Below are positions 1 through 6,857 of a DNA stretch of 51,463 bases, one piece after another (the stretch's first letter is position 1; every line of letters begins with the position of its first letter). This DNA comes from Eubacteriales bacterium (lineage in GTDB: Bacteria; Bacillota; Clostridia; Oscillospirales; CAG-382). A program made the translations under genes and the position numbers. The notes below the pieces were generated by a model. The model had not been told where the DNA came from and did not search any database. It saw nothing but the letters and a program-made list of their open reading frames with translations. Where the stretch lies: positions 1 through 51,463 of the forward strand of contig JAQVPJ010000016.1 of the NCBI GenBank assembly GCA_028702135.1, written 5' to 3'.

Positions 1-62
1 TGCATCAGCAAACCTACAAGCTCTTGTTCTTTTTCTGTAAGTCCTGTTTTTCTTCTTTTCAT
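1..62 (-). CDS. Hypothetical protein, N-terminal fragment cut by window edge
   Basis: Only the first 20 codons are visible, reading MKRRKTGLTEKEQELVGLLM. A good ribosome-binding site (GGAGG, 8 bases before the ATG) supports a real start. The basic N-terminus and the following predicted helix are too short to assign a family; a small DNA-binding protein is possible but not shown. It lies downstream of the 151-residue orphan gene on the same strand. Confidence 0.5.
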   Translation of the reverse strand, partial: MKRRKTGLTEKEQELVGLLM

Positions 63-114
63 CTGTCTAACCTCCATCTTTCTATGTGGAGATTATTGAC
101 ATTTACACGGAAGC

Positions 115-310
115 TTATTCAGCGCCAAATTCAATTTTGATGTTCTTCTCTATACAAAACACCGGTTCAATACCTTTATCAGGTAAATGTCGTTTTTTAT
201 CTGAAAGACTCACAGATTGGATGTCGTATGCTATCACAGCAGATGTTCATTGTTCTCTTAGCATCTTTTTCGGCGATCAACTTTGCCGATTAGTTGTAAT
301 CAGTCCAACT
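115..310 (-). pseudogene. Possible decayed coding remnant
   Basis: On the minus strand, 43 sense codons (118-246) end at a TAA (115-117) and read as plausible protein ending in KIEFGAE. An in-frame TGA lies just upstream. A coding-like stretch continues in another frame (about 250-305), so a frameshift is possible. No start or ribosome-binding site is seen and no family is recognised. The rest of 311-454 shows only AT-rich sequence with T-runs. Confidence 0.25.
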
Positions 311-454
311 CTTTCCACAAAAGCGTTTTTTTGATTCCTTTTTTCATCTTTTTTTTACTTTTACATCAGTTTAGAGAAAAACACATTTACACACCCTTTT
401 TATGAGGTTGTTATTTAATAGTTACTCTGTTTCGCGATTTTTATCAGTTTAAAA

Positions 455-482
455 GCCGCTGTAAGCTTTAACTTACAACAGC
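455..482 (-). terminator. Rho-independent terminator after the 151-residue gene
   Basis: Read on the minus strand this is an 11-bp stem (GCTGTTGTAAG with CTTACAGCGGC, two G-U pairs) with a 6-base loop, followed by TTTT. The stem is better on the minus strand than on the plus strand. That fits termination downstream of the gene ending at 582. Confidence 0.65.
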
Positions 483-581
483 CCCATCATCTTGTTCTTA
501 TTTTCTTTTCATTGGGTTTATTTTAACGGTAACAATTATAAGTATTTATCAAAACCTTTTTCAACTTTTCCTATCAACCGA

Positions 582-1037
582 TTATTCTTTTTTAAATTCA
601 AGATATTGTACATAATGTTCTTCTCCAGCTTTATACTTAAAAAATCTCCATACTTCATCATTACTTGTTATGTCTCTAAAAATAGATAGACTAATACTAT
701 TTTCAAACAAAATTTTAACATCTCCTTTATTATTAAATTTGACACTTACAACTTTTGAGCCCTTTAGTAAGCTTAGAATATGTTCTTTATCTTTGTCAAA
801 CTTTGAATCCCCTACCACTTCCCAATTAAAATCTTTTTCCTTATTAACACACATATATATGTCGTTTGATGTGCTTAAGATATCTTCCTTTGTTTCTATT
901 CTTAAAAAACATTGAATATGTAAAGCAAATATAGTCTGATCTTTTATAAAATTAAACCATATTAAATCTAGTGAGCGACTATAATCATCAAGAATAGCTC
1001 CTGTTAGCATATTTTCTATGATTTTATATTTTTTCAT
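582..1037 (-). CDS. Orphan 151-residue protein, possible immunity-type protein
   Basis: This is an AT-rich gene with a clear ribosome-binding site (GAGGAG, 9 bases before ATG). The product is soluble, acidic to neutral, and has no signal peptide or membrane segment. It has the strand-rich look of small orphan proteins found next to toxin genes, but I do not recognise a named family. Its start lies 7 bases after the stop of a broken reading frame at 1044-1244, the usual spacing of a toxin C-terminus and its immunity gene. A terminator follows at 455-482. The immunity role is inferred from context only. Confidence 0.7.
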   Translation of the reverse strand: MKKYKIIENMLTGAILDDYSRSLDLIWFNFIKDQTIFALHIQCFLRIETKEDILSTSNDIYMCVNKEKDFNWEVVGDSKFDKDKEHILSLLKGSKVVSVKFNNKGDVKILFENSISLSIFRDITSNDEVWRFFKYKAGEEHYVQYLEFKKE

Positions 1038-1043
1038 AAAAGC

Positions 1044-1244
1044 TTACTCCTCTTCGGTAATAGCTCTAATTAACCATGCTGTACCATGAAGTAATAAACC
1101 CACTTTATGTGTTGCTGCGGATTCAACCTTCAAAGGCTTATCTTCTGGACCTGACATATTATTTTCCACTTTATCAATTGTATATACCACAGCATCAACC
1201 CAAACGACAACATCGTCGCACCAATCGAAAGGTCCATAGTCACA
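1044..1244 (-). pseudogene. Broken C-terminal coding fragment, possible toxin tail
   Basis: Sixty-six sense codons read CDYGPFDWCDD... and end ...AWLIRAITEEE, with TAA at 1044-1046. The upstream in-frame codon (1245-1247) is TAA, yet the same frame stays coding-like beyond it, back to about 1317 (contains SRLEQIGSYRHNI). No start codon or ribosome-binding site precedes the fragment. It looks like the end of a larger protein broken by a nonsense change. The next gene starts 7 bases later. A polymorphic-toxin tail is a fair guess; the family is not identified. Confidence 0.5.
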
Positions 1245-1317
1245 TTAATCTATGTTATGACGGTAGGAACCTATCTGCTCCAACCGTGATTGCAAGGGTT
1301 TTAGAGGTTGAAGGTAA

Positions 1318-1507
1318 CTTTTTTCATGCCGCAAATGAACATACTTTTACACGCTTATTATAGATTATTTAATGCGTATTGTCAAGTTCAATTATTCCGG
1401 TTTTTTTTGTAACATATTACATTTCAGGCATGAAAAAACTGCTTATTCGGTTAAAAATAGGCAGTTTTTTGACATGTGGGAAAATAGAGTACTTTATTAG
1501 TGTTTGG
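1318..1507. repeat. 190-bp direct repeat, copy 1
   Basis: This block matches 3021-3210 with about five or six differences in 190 bases and no gaps. Both copies contain the same inverted repeat (AAAAAACTGC ... GCAGTTTTTT) about 70 bases before the right end. Both stop abruptly after TGTTTGG. Weaker similarity continues some 30 bases to the left of each copy. In each case a minus-strand coding fragment starts right beside the left end. The repeats bracket about 1.5 kb of orphan genes. Confidence 0.9.
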
Positions 1508-1566
1508 CAAAAAGATTATTAGGTCATAATGTTACAAATCAATCGATCAGCACGTTAATCTCAATA

Positions 1567-2292
1567 TTAATTTTCAGGATAAACGAATTTCATTGATAAA
1601 TAAGTAGTAGGTTTTTCTTTATAATTTTCTGTTTCCATTAAATACATCCAGTATTTAAGTGTGAACGTTAACTCTCTGTAAGTATCCATAATTTGTCTTC
1701 CTATTGCATATTTACACATTGTTCCCATGTAAACATCGTAGTCCATACGCAAAAAAACACTTTGTTCAATCGCAATTTTATTCAGGCTTGTTTCAAGAAA
1801 ATTATCGGAGTACTCTATAATTTCGTTAATTTTATTTTCATCTAATTTTGTAGCAAGAGCTTCAATCGCATAATCGATTTCTGCAGACCAAAGAATTGAA
1901 TACTTATTTTTTACTAAATACATCAATGTGGTATAATCGCAATCACTTTTGCTCCATTCCTCTTCGAATGCTTTATCAATAGGATTATTCGCCATTGCTT
2001 GAACAAAATCAACTCCTAATGCGTTTGAGTAGCTTGGAGTATAAGGGATATTTATCGTGACGTTTTCTGTAAGTGAATCTAATACAATTGCATCAACATT
2101 ATATTCCGTATGATAATTCGTGCTCTCGTTAAATACATCATGGTCTGAATTTACATTAGCACTCTCACCTGAAATAGTATCATTGTTTATTTTTGTGCTT
2201 TCCTCGAATGAAATACTTTCCTTGACTTCATTGGTACAGCCACAAAAAATCATTATGCATACAAGTAAAATACTAATAAATGATATTTTCAT
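1567..2292 (-). CDS. Hypothetical lipoprotein, 241 residues
   Basis: The N-terminus is a lipoprotein signal: a short basic start, a hydrophobic core and a Cys at residue 19 (lipobox FCGC). It is followed by a Ser/Thr/Asn-rich linker of about 50 residues. The remaining 170 residues are predicted helical and acidic, with no family I recognise. The ribosome-binding site AAAGGAG lies 5 bases before ATG, directly after a transposase remnant. Codon use is AT-rich, like the rest of the patch. Likely displayed on the outer face of the membrane. Confidence 0.8.
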   Translation of the reverse strand: MKISFISILLVCIMIFCGCTNEVKESISFEESTKINNDTISGESANVNSDHDVFNESTNYHTEYNVDAIVLDSLTENVTINIPYTPSYSNALGVDFVQAMANNPIDKAFEEEWSKSDCDYTTLMYLVKNKYSILWSAEIDYAIEALATKLDENKINEIIEYSDNFLETSLNKIAIEQSVFLRMDYDVYMGTMCKYAIGRQIMDTYRELTFTLKYWMYLMETENYKEKPTTYLSMKFVYPEN

Positions 2293-2311
2293 AAATTCTC
2301 CTTTTATTTAT

Positions 2312-2422
2312 AATGCTACCGTGGCATATTCCGTATTCATCGGCAAGGCTTCTGATGGTTCGTCCCTCCTCAAGATGAAGCCGGACGATTCTTATTGAAT
2401 TCCTTTTTTCGTGTTTGCTACA
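2312..2422 (-). pseudogene. IS3-family transposase OrfA remnant
   Basis: On the minus strand one frame reads SKHEKRNSIRIVRLHLEEGR, then TIRSLADEYGICHGSI. This is the N-terminal helix-turn-helix of IS3/IS150-type OrfA. The match stops after about 35 residues, where the ribosome-binding site of the next gene begins. No OrfB, terminal inverted repeats or full element is present. It is a scar of a former insertion. Confidence 0.75.
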
Positions 2423-2732
2423 TATTCCGGTACCTAAATGACTTTATATAAAATATACGAGTCATTATCATAAAAATAAGAAATATAAATATCTCTGAGA
2501 TAAAAAACACAATAAAATAAGCAACCGTCTTAACTGAAAAAAACATAAATACTTTAATATATAATAAGTTCAACAATCCGGGCAATATATAGATGCTGTT
2601 TTTTATTCTGATATTCTTGTGTTTTAGCAAATTACATTTTTTGCATTTGAACGTGTAATTATCGTCTGAGTTTAAAGCGTTAATTATAACTTGTTTACAT
2701 CCTATAAAAAAATGATGATTACATTCCGGCAT
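2418..2732 (-). CDS. Small zinc-ribbon membrane protein
   Basis: The 104-residue protein has an N-terminal Cys/His-rich segment (CNHHFFIGC, then CKKC near residue 30) that could bind one zinc ion. Two hydrophobic helices follow, at about residues 48-68 and 70-92. The start has a strong ribosome-binding site (GGGAGG, 8 bases upstream). The last codons touch the transposase remnant on the same strand. Cys-rich proteins with two membrane helices are common orphan genes in Clostridia; the function is unknown. Confidence 0.65.
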   Translation of the reverse strand: MPECNHHFFIGCKQVIINALNSDDNYTFKCKKCNLLKHKNIRIKNSIYILPGLLNLLYIKVFMFFSVKTVAYFIVFFISEIFIFLIFMIMTRIFYIKSFRYRNM

Positions 2733-2843
2733 ATGCTTATCCTCCCTTTATCGTCTTCTACAGCATTCAAAATCTTCTAAAAATGTTACTAATGAACATT
2801 GAATGTAATAACACTTCCAATGTTTATCATTTTTTGTTTTATT

Positions 2844-2966
2844 CTAAAATTTAACTTTTATTTTACCACCAACTCCTGAACTCACAACCCAGTAGGAACC
2901 ACCGTTAAAATGATTAGCATCAAATACTGTTCCATTTAAATAATATCTTATTTCGCACTTACCAGT
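2844..2966 (-). pseudogene. Broken C-terminal coding fragment, possible secreted or toxin tail
   Basis: Forty sense codons read TGKCEIRYYLNGTVFDANHF and then NGGSYWVVSS..., ending with TAG at 2844-2846. An in-frame TAG sits at 2967-2969, and upstream of it the frame again looks coding (KILSTTKAPASNGKGYRA) up to direct repeat copy 2. No start is present. The sequence is strand-rich with a Gly-Lys tail. It occupies the same place beside repeat copy 2 as the fragment 1044-1244 does beside copy 1. Confidence 0.45.
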
Positions 2967-3020
2967 CTATGCTCGGTAACCCTTCCCATTGCTTGCAGGG
3001 GCTTTTGTGGTAGAAAGTAT

Positions 3021-3210
3021 CTTTTTTCATGCTTTAAATGAACATACTTTTACACGCTTATTATAGATTATTTAATGCGTATTGTCAAGTTTAATTATTC
3101 CGGTTTTTTTTGTAACATATTACATTTCGGGCATGAAAAAACTGCTTATTCGGTTAAAAATAGGCAGTTTTTTGACATGTGGGAAAATAGAGTACTTTAT
3201 TAGTGTTTGG
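3021..3210. repeat. 190-bp direct repeat, copy 2
   Basis: This is the second copy of the repeat at 1318-1507, in the same orientation and nearly identical. The right end (TGTTTGG) is followed by unique sequence carrying the promoter of the zinc-ribbon gene. The internal hairpin could act as a transcription terminator on either strand. Confidence 0.9.
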
Positions 3211-3228
3211 GCAGGATAAATATCGCAG

Positions 3229-3257
3229 TTGACGCTGAAATATTTATTTGCTATAAT
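3229..3257 (+). promoter_or_regulatory. Sigma-A promoter for zinc-ribbon protein
   Basis: TTGACG and TATAAT are separated by 17 bases, about 80 bases before the ATG at 3335. The promoter starts just after repeat copy 2. Confidence 0.75.
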
Positions 3258-3334
3258 ATAATCAAGGTCATATCTAATCGTCTTTATATGAGTATAACTG
3301 CTTTTTTGCAGCGAAACTAAGGGAGAGCGGAAAC

Positions 3335-4057
3335 ATGGCAAAATACTGTCAGAACTGCGGCGCAGAGCTTAACGCAAAAGCGAAATTCTGTCCTGAATGT
3401 GGACAAGCCACCACAAGTAAAACAGTTGAAACAGATTCAACGCAGGTAAACTCCAAGCCGGGCGGAAGTGTCGGATTTTCCGATAAAATTAACGATCCGA
3501 GAATCACGGAATCGATAAAAAAGGGTAAAAAGTCCGCGCGCGGCTGCGCTTTTATCCTGATACCGTTGCCGCTCATTATCTATTTGGTGGTCAGCTTCGT
3601 GTCCGACGAGGTGGATACTACCGACGCACTTGTCATCGGCGGTGCTATATCCGGTGTTTTTTTCCTGTTCAACCTGCTTACAAACTTTATTACAAATGCC
3701 AAGCGTGGATGGGACGGCGTTGTTACAGACAAGCGCCATAAAAATAAAACGAGACGGGTAAGTAACGGCGACAACTCGGAGATTGAACATTACGAGGAAT
3801 ACGTGGTCACTTTCCGTACCGACAGCGGTAAAAAGAAGCGCAGTGTTGAAAGATTTTTTCGGGGACGTGCCGCCGATGCCGATTATTACCATTACCTTGA
3901 GATCGGAGACCGCGTCCGTTATTACCCCCAGCTTAGTTTTAGTTACGAAAAATACGACAAATCCCGCGACAGCTGGATACCGTGCATGATGTGCAGGAAA
4001 TTCAATGATATACATAACGATATTTGCGATAGCTGCGGCAACCCACTGTTCAAATAA
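3335..4057 (+). CDS. Double zinc-ribbon membrane protein
   Basis: The 240-residue protein starts with a zinc ribbon (YCQNCG ... FCPECG, residues 4-23) and ends with a second one (CMMC ... CDSCG). Between them lie two hydrophobic helices (about 70-90 and 98-117) and a basic region of about 100 residues that is probably cytoplasmic. The zinc ribbons and helices are direct observations; the function is not known. A good promoter and a ribosome-binding site (GGGAG) precede it. Base composition is less AT-rich than the patch upstream, so it probably belongs to the older chromosome. Confidence 0.85.
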   Translation: MAKYCQNCGAELNAKAKFCPECGQATTSKTVETDSTQVNSKPGGSVGFSDKINDPRITESIKKGKKSARGCAFILIPLPLIIYLVVSFVSDEVDTTDALVIGGAISGVFFLFNLLTNFITNAKRGWDGVVTDKRHKNKTRRVSNGDNSEIEHYEEYVVTFRTDSGKKKRSVERFFRGRAADADYYHYLEIGDRVRYYPQLSFSYEKYDKSRDSWIPCMMCRKFNDIHNDICDSCGNPLFK

Positions 4058-4080
4058 ACTGGGACAAAACCATATAGCAT

Positions 4081-4275
4081 AGAATACTTTCGGTACTTCT
4101 TGCGGTGGTGCTGATTTCCGCTGTTTCGGCACTCGCGGGTTGTTCATCCGGTAAACTCGGTATATACAGGCGCACAAACCGCGAGTATCTTTTTGCCCGA
4201 AAAAAGTACGACGCTGCCATCGGCAAATACTGTTCTCTGAATCTGACCGGTACAAAAGTCTTTAAATTATCATAG
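4081..4275 (+). pseudogene. Decayed lipoprotein gene start
   Basis: One plus frame reads RILSVLLAVVLISAVSALAG followed by CSSGK, a complete lipoprotein signal with its Cys. It continues as helical sequence to a TAG at 4273-4275. The codon where a Met start would be expected is missing and an in-frame TAG lies just upstream. The gene has lost its start and most of its body. The stretch 4276-4603 shows no credible coding sequence and no recognised element. Confidence 0.55.
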
Positions 4276-4603
4276 AACCCGTTTGTGTAAGGTAACGCCA
4301 GACTTCATTTTGTACCATTGTGGTTCTCGGATAGAGCATATGCTGAGGCTATGTAAGCGATATATGGACTCCCGCAGGTATGCTAAACGTGTATGTGAAC
4401 TCGATTATTATCGATATCACAAATTCTGCTTATGATGATTGGTATATTATAAGATAAGAATACACGAAATGGAGGAAGGTGCTCATTCATTTTGCGCAGA
4501 ATTATCTGTGTATCAGCAAAAAATCACGCTCTCTTGTAGTTTTCCAAAGATATTTGTAAAAGCTCCCGTTTTTGAGGAGCTTTTCTGCTTTTTTTATTTA
4601 TCG

Positions 4604-4659
4604 AATTAAAAAGAGCCGTTGCAAGTAAAATAATTTACTTGCAACGGCTCTTTTTAATT
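4604..4659. terminator. Long palindromic terminator
   Basis: Two perfectly complementary 26-base arms (4604-4629 and 4634-4659) are separated by only ATAA. The core is GAGCCGTTGCAAGTAAA and its complement, flanked by A-runs and T-runs on both strands. It can stop transcription from both sides and ends the minus-strand padR operon. Confidence 0.85.
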
Positions 4660-4669
4660 TTTTGTGTTA

Positions 4670-5626
4670 TTATTTCTTTTTTATAGTAATGCTGCCGCTG
4701 ACTGTTTCAAAACGGAAATCTGCACTGCCGTCACTATATACCGATTCATCATCATCTGTTTCGGTTGTGGGAAACTCACAGCGGAAGCTTCCGCTTACGC
4801 TTTCATGTCTCGCCTTAAAGCCACCGCAGTTTTCGGAAAGAGCGATAGAAATCGATCCGCTGATCGTTTCTATATTGACTTTGTCGACAGTATCCGCTAA
4901 ATAAATCTCAACCTTCCCCGAAACGCTTTCACTGTTTATTCTGTCCGTCGCCTGACCATCAAATCGAATATCGCCGCTGGTCGTCTCAAAATCAATTTTG
5001 CCGGTTCTGGCATTGACATTAATCCCGCCGCTGACTGTCTGTGCAGAGATTCTATCCGATTCGCCTATACTCTCGGCGGTTATCTTACCCGAAACCGCCT
5101 CGAGTTCAATCGTTTGCGCCGTTACTTTATCCACCCATATGTCGGCAGAAACAGCTTTAGCTTTTAGCGATTTTATTATGTCAGATCTGTTCTCCGGTAT
5201 CAGTACGCTAAGGTTTTTGCTCGGTTCTTTCCATCCTATCGTGGAAAAAAAGTTCCTCAGAGCAGCGAACTGCACATATAAAGTACCGCTGTCATTTACA
5301 TAATAATGCAGCTTGTTCTCATCCTCAAAGCTCTCCGAATTTGCCTCTGTGACAAGGATTTTATCCCCGGCGTGAGTAGAGATTTTTACGCTTCCGGATA
5401 TCCAGTTTATGTTCAGATTAGATATTTTGTCCGGCGATAGCTCAACATTTCCGGATTTATATAAATCAGCGTTTTTATATGATATCCCACTAAAATCAAA
5501 TGAAAAGTTCCCAAAAAAACCGATTTTATCTGTAAATAATCCCACTAAAAGCACTCCTATCAATAAAATGACAACAACAGAGTATATAATAATTCTGGCA
5601 ACCGCTGTATTTTTCAAAATATGCAA
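4670..5626 (-). CDS. DUF4097-family beta-helix protein, membrane-anchored
   Basis: The 318-residue protein has one N-terminal membrane helix (about residues 12-34). The rest is built of short strand repeats with the recurring motif ETISG / ESVSG / ETVSG, typical of the DUF4097 family. In B. subtilis such proteins accompany phage-shock or envelope-stress genes. The start is TTG with AAAGGA four bases upstream. It is the last gene of the padR operon, 15 bases after the membrane protein. It probably helps to sense or modulate the envelope; the exact role is unknown. Confidence 0.85.
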   Translation of the reverse strand: MHILKNTAVARIIIYSVVVILLIGVLLVGLFTDKIGFFGNFSFDFSGISYKNADLYKSGNVELSPDKISNLNINWISGSVKISTHAGDKILVTEANSESFEDENKLHYYVNDSGTLYVQFAALRNFFSTIGWKEPSKNLSVLIPENRSDIIKSLKAKAVSADIWVDKVTAQTIELEAVSGKITAESIGESDRISAQTVSGGINVNARTGKIDFETTSGDIRFDGQATDRINSESVSGKVEIYLADTVDKVNIETISGSISIALSENCGGFKARHESVSGSFRCEFPTTETDDDESVYSDGSADFRFETVSGSITIKKK

Positions 5627-5641
5627 CCATTCCTTTCTGTT

Positions 5642-6289
5642 TTATTTTTTCTCTTTCTTATAGTCGAAAACAGCTTTTATTATTGAATTCACTGCCTGAG
5701 CTATCAGAAATATAACCCATGTTATATGCCATGCAAATGTAGTAAAGCTTATGATAATATATATAATTGTTGCTAACACCCACACTGCTGTGGAAATCGA
5801 TTTGAACAAGCTATTCTGTTCCGTGGAATTAGCTTTCCATTCCTTAAATTCCTCGACAAGGGTGTCGTCAATCTTTTGATACTTAGGCTTCGTCATACCG
5901 TAATAAACCAGCATTCCTGTCGCTATTCCCGCAAACAGCAGAATAAAAACGACTCCCCGTTCATCCTGAAAAATCATCAGCGGTATTACTGAGAATATAT
6001 AGAGCATTATGCTTACCGCAACCATCCAAGCTTTTTTCGAATGATTTGTTTGATCATATTCAGACGAGAAAGGATTGCTCTTGTTAAGCTCGTTTATCAG
6101 CTCGCTTATGTCTCCCACGCTCGCAATGGCGATATTGTAGGCGGCTTCCGTGCCCTTTCCCTCGTCAATAAGATCGTTATACTTATCGATAAGATTTTGT
6201 AGTATTTCCTCTTTTAACTCGATTGTCTTTTTGTTCTTGGGTGCGTCCTCGAAAAGATTCTCTATATACGCCCTGAGTTTTTCATTCAT
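5642..6289 (-). CDS. Permease-prefix (HAAS/DUF1700-like) membrane protein
   Basis: The N-terminal 70 residues form the helical HAAS-like domain (MNEKLRAYIENLFEDAPKNK onward), which binds PadR-type partners in related systems. It is followed by four predicted membrane helices. I chose the ATG at 6289, because the in-frame ATG at 6304 overlaps the GGAGG that serves the later start. The start overlaps the padR stop codon by 8 bases, indicating translational coupling. PadR, HAAS protein and DUF4097 protein together form a common Firmicute envelope-response operon. Confidence 0.85.
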   Translation of the reverse strand: MNEKLRAYIENLFEDAPKNKKTIELKEEILQNLIDKYNDLIDEGKGTEAAYNIAIASVGDISELINELNKSNPFSSEYDQTNHSKKAWMVAVSIMLYIFSVIPLMIFQDERGVVFILLFAGIATGMLVYYGMTKPKYQKIDDTLVEEFKEWKANSTEQNSLFKSISTAVWVLATIIYIIISFTTFAWHITWVIFLIAQAVNSIIKAVFDYKKEKK

Positions 6290-6626
6290 CAATATTTCCT
6301 CCATTTACTAATAATTTATCGATTAACAGCTTGGTTTTCTCCCACTCGGATTTTAATTTATCATACTCTGCTCTCCCCTCGGGAGTTATGGAATAATAAC
6401 GACGCCTCGCGCCGCTGTTCTCGTCTCCCCAATAGGAGGTTATGCTACCCGATTCTTCAAGCCGCCTGAAAGCTGTATATAGTGTCGCCTCTTTAAGCTC
6501 GTACTTGCCGTCAGTTTTTTTAAGTATAGCCTTATTTATCTTATAGCCGTAGCTATCACCATTCAGAAGGTTTGCAAGTATTATTGTTTCTGTATGCCCT
6601 CTTATCAGGTCGGATGCAATTGACAT
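6282..6626 (-). CDS. PadR-family transcriptional regulator
   Basis: The 114-residue protein is a classic short PadR regulator with a winged helix (ANLLNGDSYGYKINKAI) and the wing segment TLYTAFRRLEESGSITSYWG. A C-terminal helix serves for dimerisation. The start has AGGAGG ten bases upstream. It leads the operon and probably represses it: the promoter upstream (6698-6726) overlaps two inverted repeats that suit a PadR dimer. The inducing signal cannot be read from sequence. Confidence 0.95.
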   Translation of the reverse strand: MSIASDLIRGHTETIILANLLNGDSYGYKINKAILKKTDGKYELKEATLYTAFRRLEESGSITSYWGDENSGARRRYYSITPEGRAEYDKLKSEWEKTKLLIDKLLVNGGNIDE

Positions 6627-6697
6627 CTGTTATGTTCCTCCTCGCTTTTGCAAAATGTTCGCTGATTTTTATGTGTGTGGTTATTTATCACAGCAGC

Positions 6698-6731
6698 AGT
6701 ATAACATTATATACCTCACCTGTCAAGGTAT
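6698..6731 (-). promoter_or_regulatory. padR operon promoter with likely PadR operators
   Basis: On the minus strand TTGACA (6721-6726) and TATACT (6698-6703) are 17 bases apart, a near-consensus sigma-A promoter. ATACCT-N9-AGGTAT (6711-6731) covers the -35 box, and GTATAACATTATATAC (6699-6714) covers the -10 box. Both are dyads of the kind bound by PadR proteins. Autorepression is inferred. Confidence 0.7.
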
Positions 6732-6801
6732 ATTTAAAATTAATATATAACAATAATTTTATGTATCACCGCCATTGTTATATATAAAATGCACAAAAAG
6801 T

Positions 6802-6833
6802 AAGGACCGCCGCAATAAATTACGACAGTCCTT
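6802..6833 (-). terminator. Terminator of the sugar-isomerase cluster
   Basis: On the minus strand an 11-bp stem (AAGGACTGTCG with CGGCGGTCCTT, two G-U pairs) encloses a 10-base loop and is followed by ACTTTTTG. It lies 25 bases after the last gene of the cluster. Confidence 0.7.
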
Positions 6834-6857
6834 TGTTTTTAGTTAGCTGTTACAATT

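Noticed and set aside
86-334. 82-residue plus-strand reading frame
   Set aside because: It has no ribosome-binding site and the better coding signal is on the other strand as a broken fragment.
3120-3341. 73-residue minus-strand reading frame across repeat copy 2
   Set aside because: It runs through the promoter and start of the zinc-ribbon gene and has no ribosome-binding site.
3437-4255. 272-residue minus-strand reading frame
   Set aside because: It is opposite the zinc-ribbon gene, whose Cys motifs, promoter and start are convincing; the antisense product has no recognisable features.
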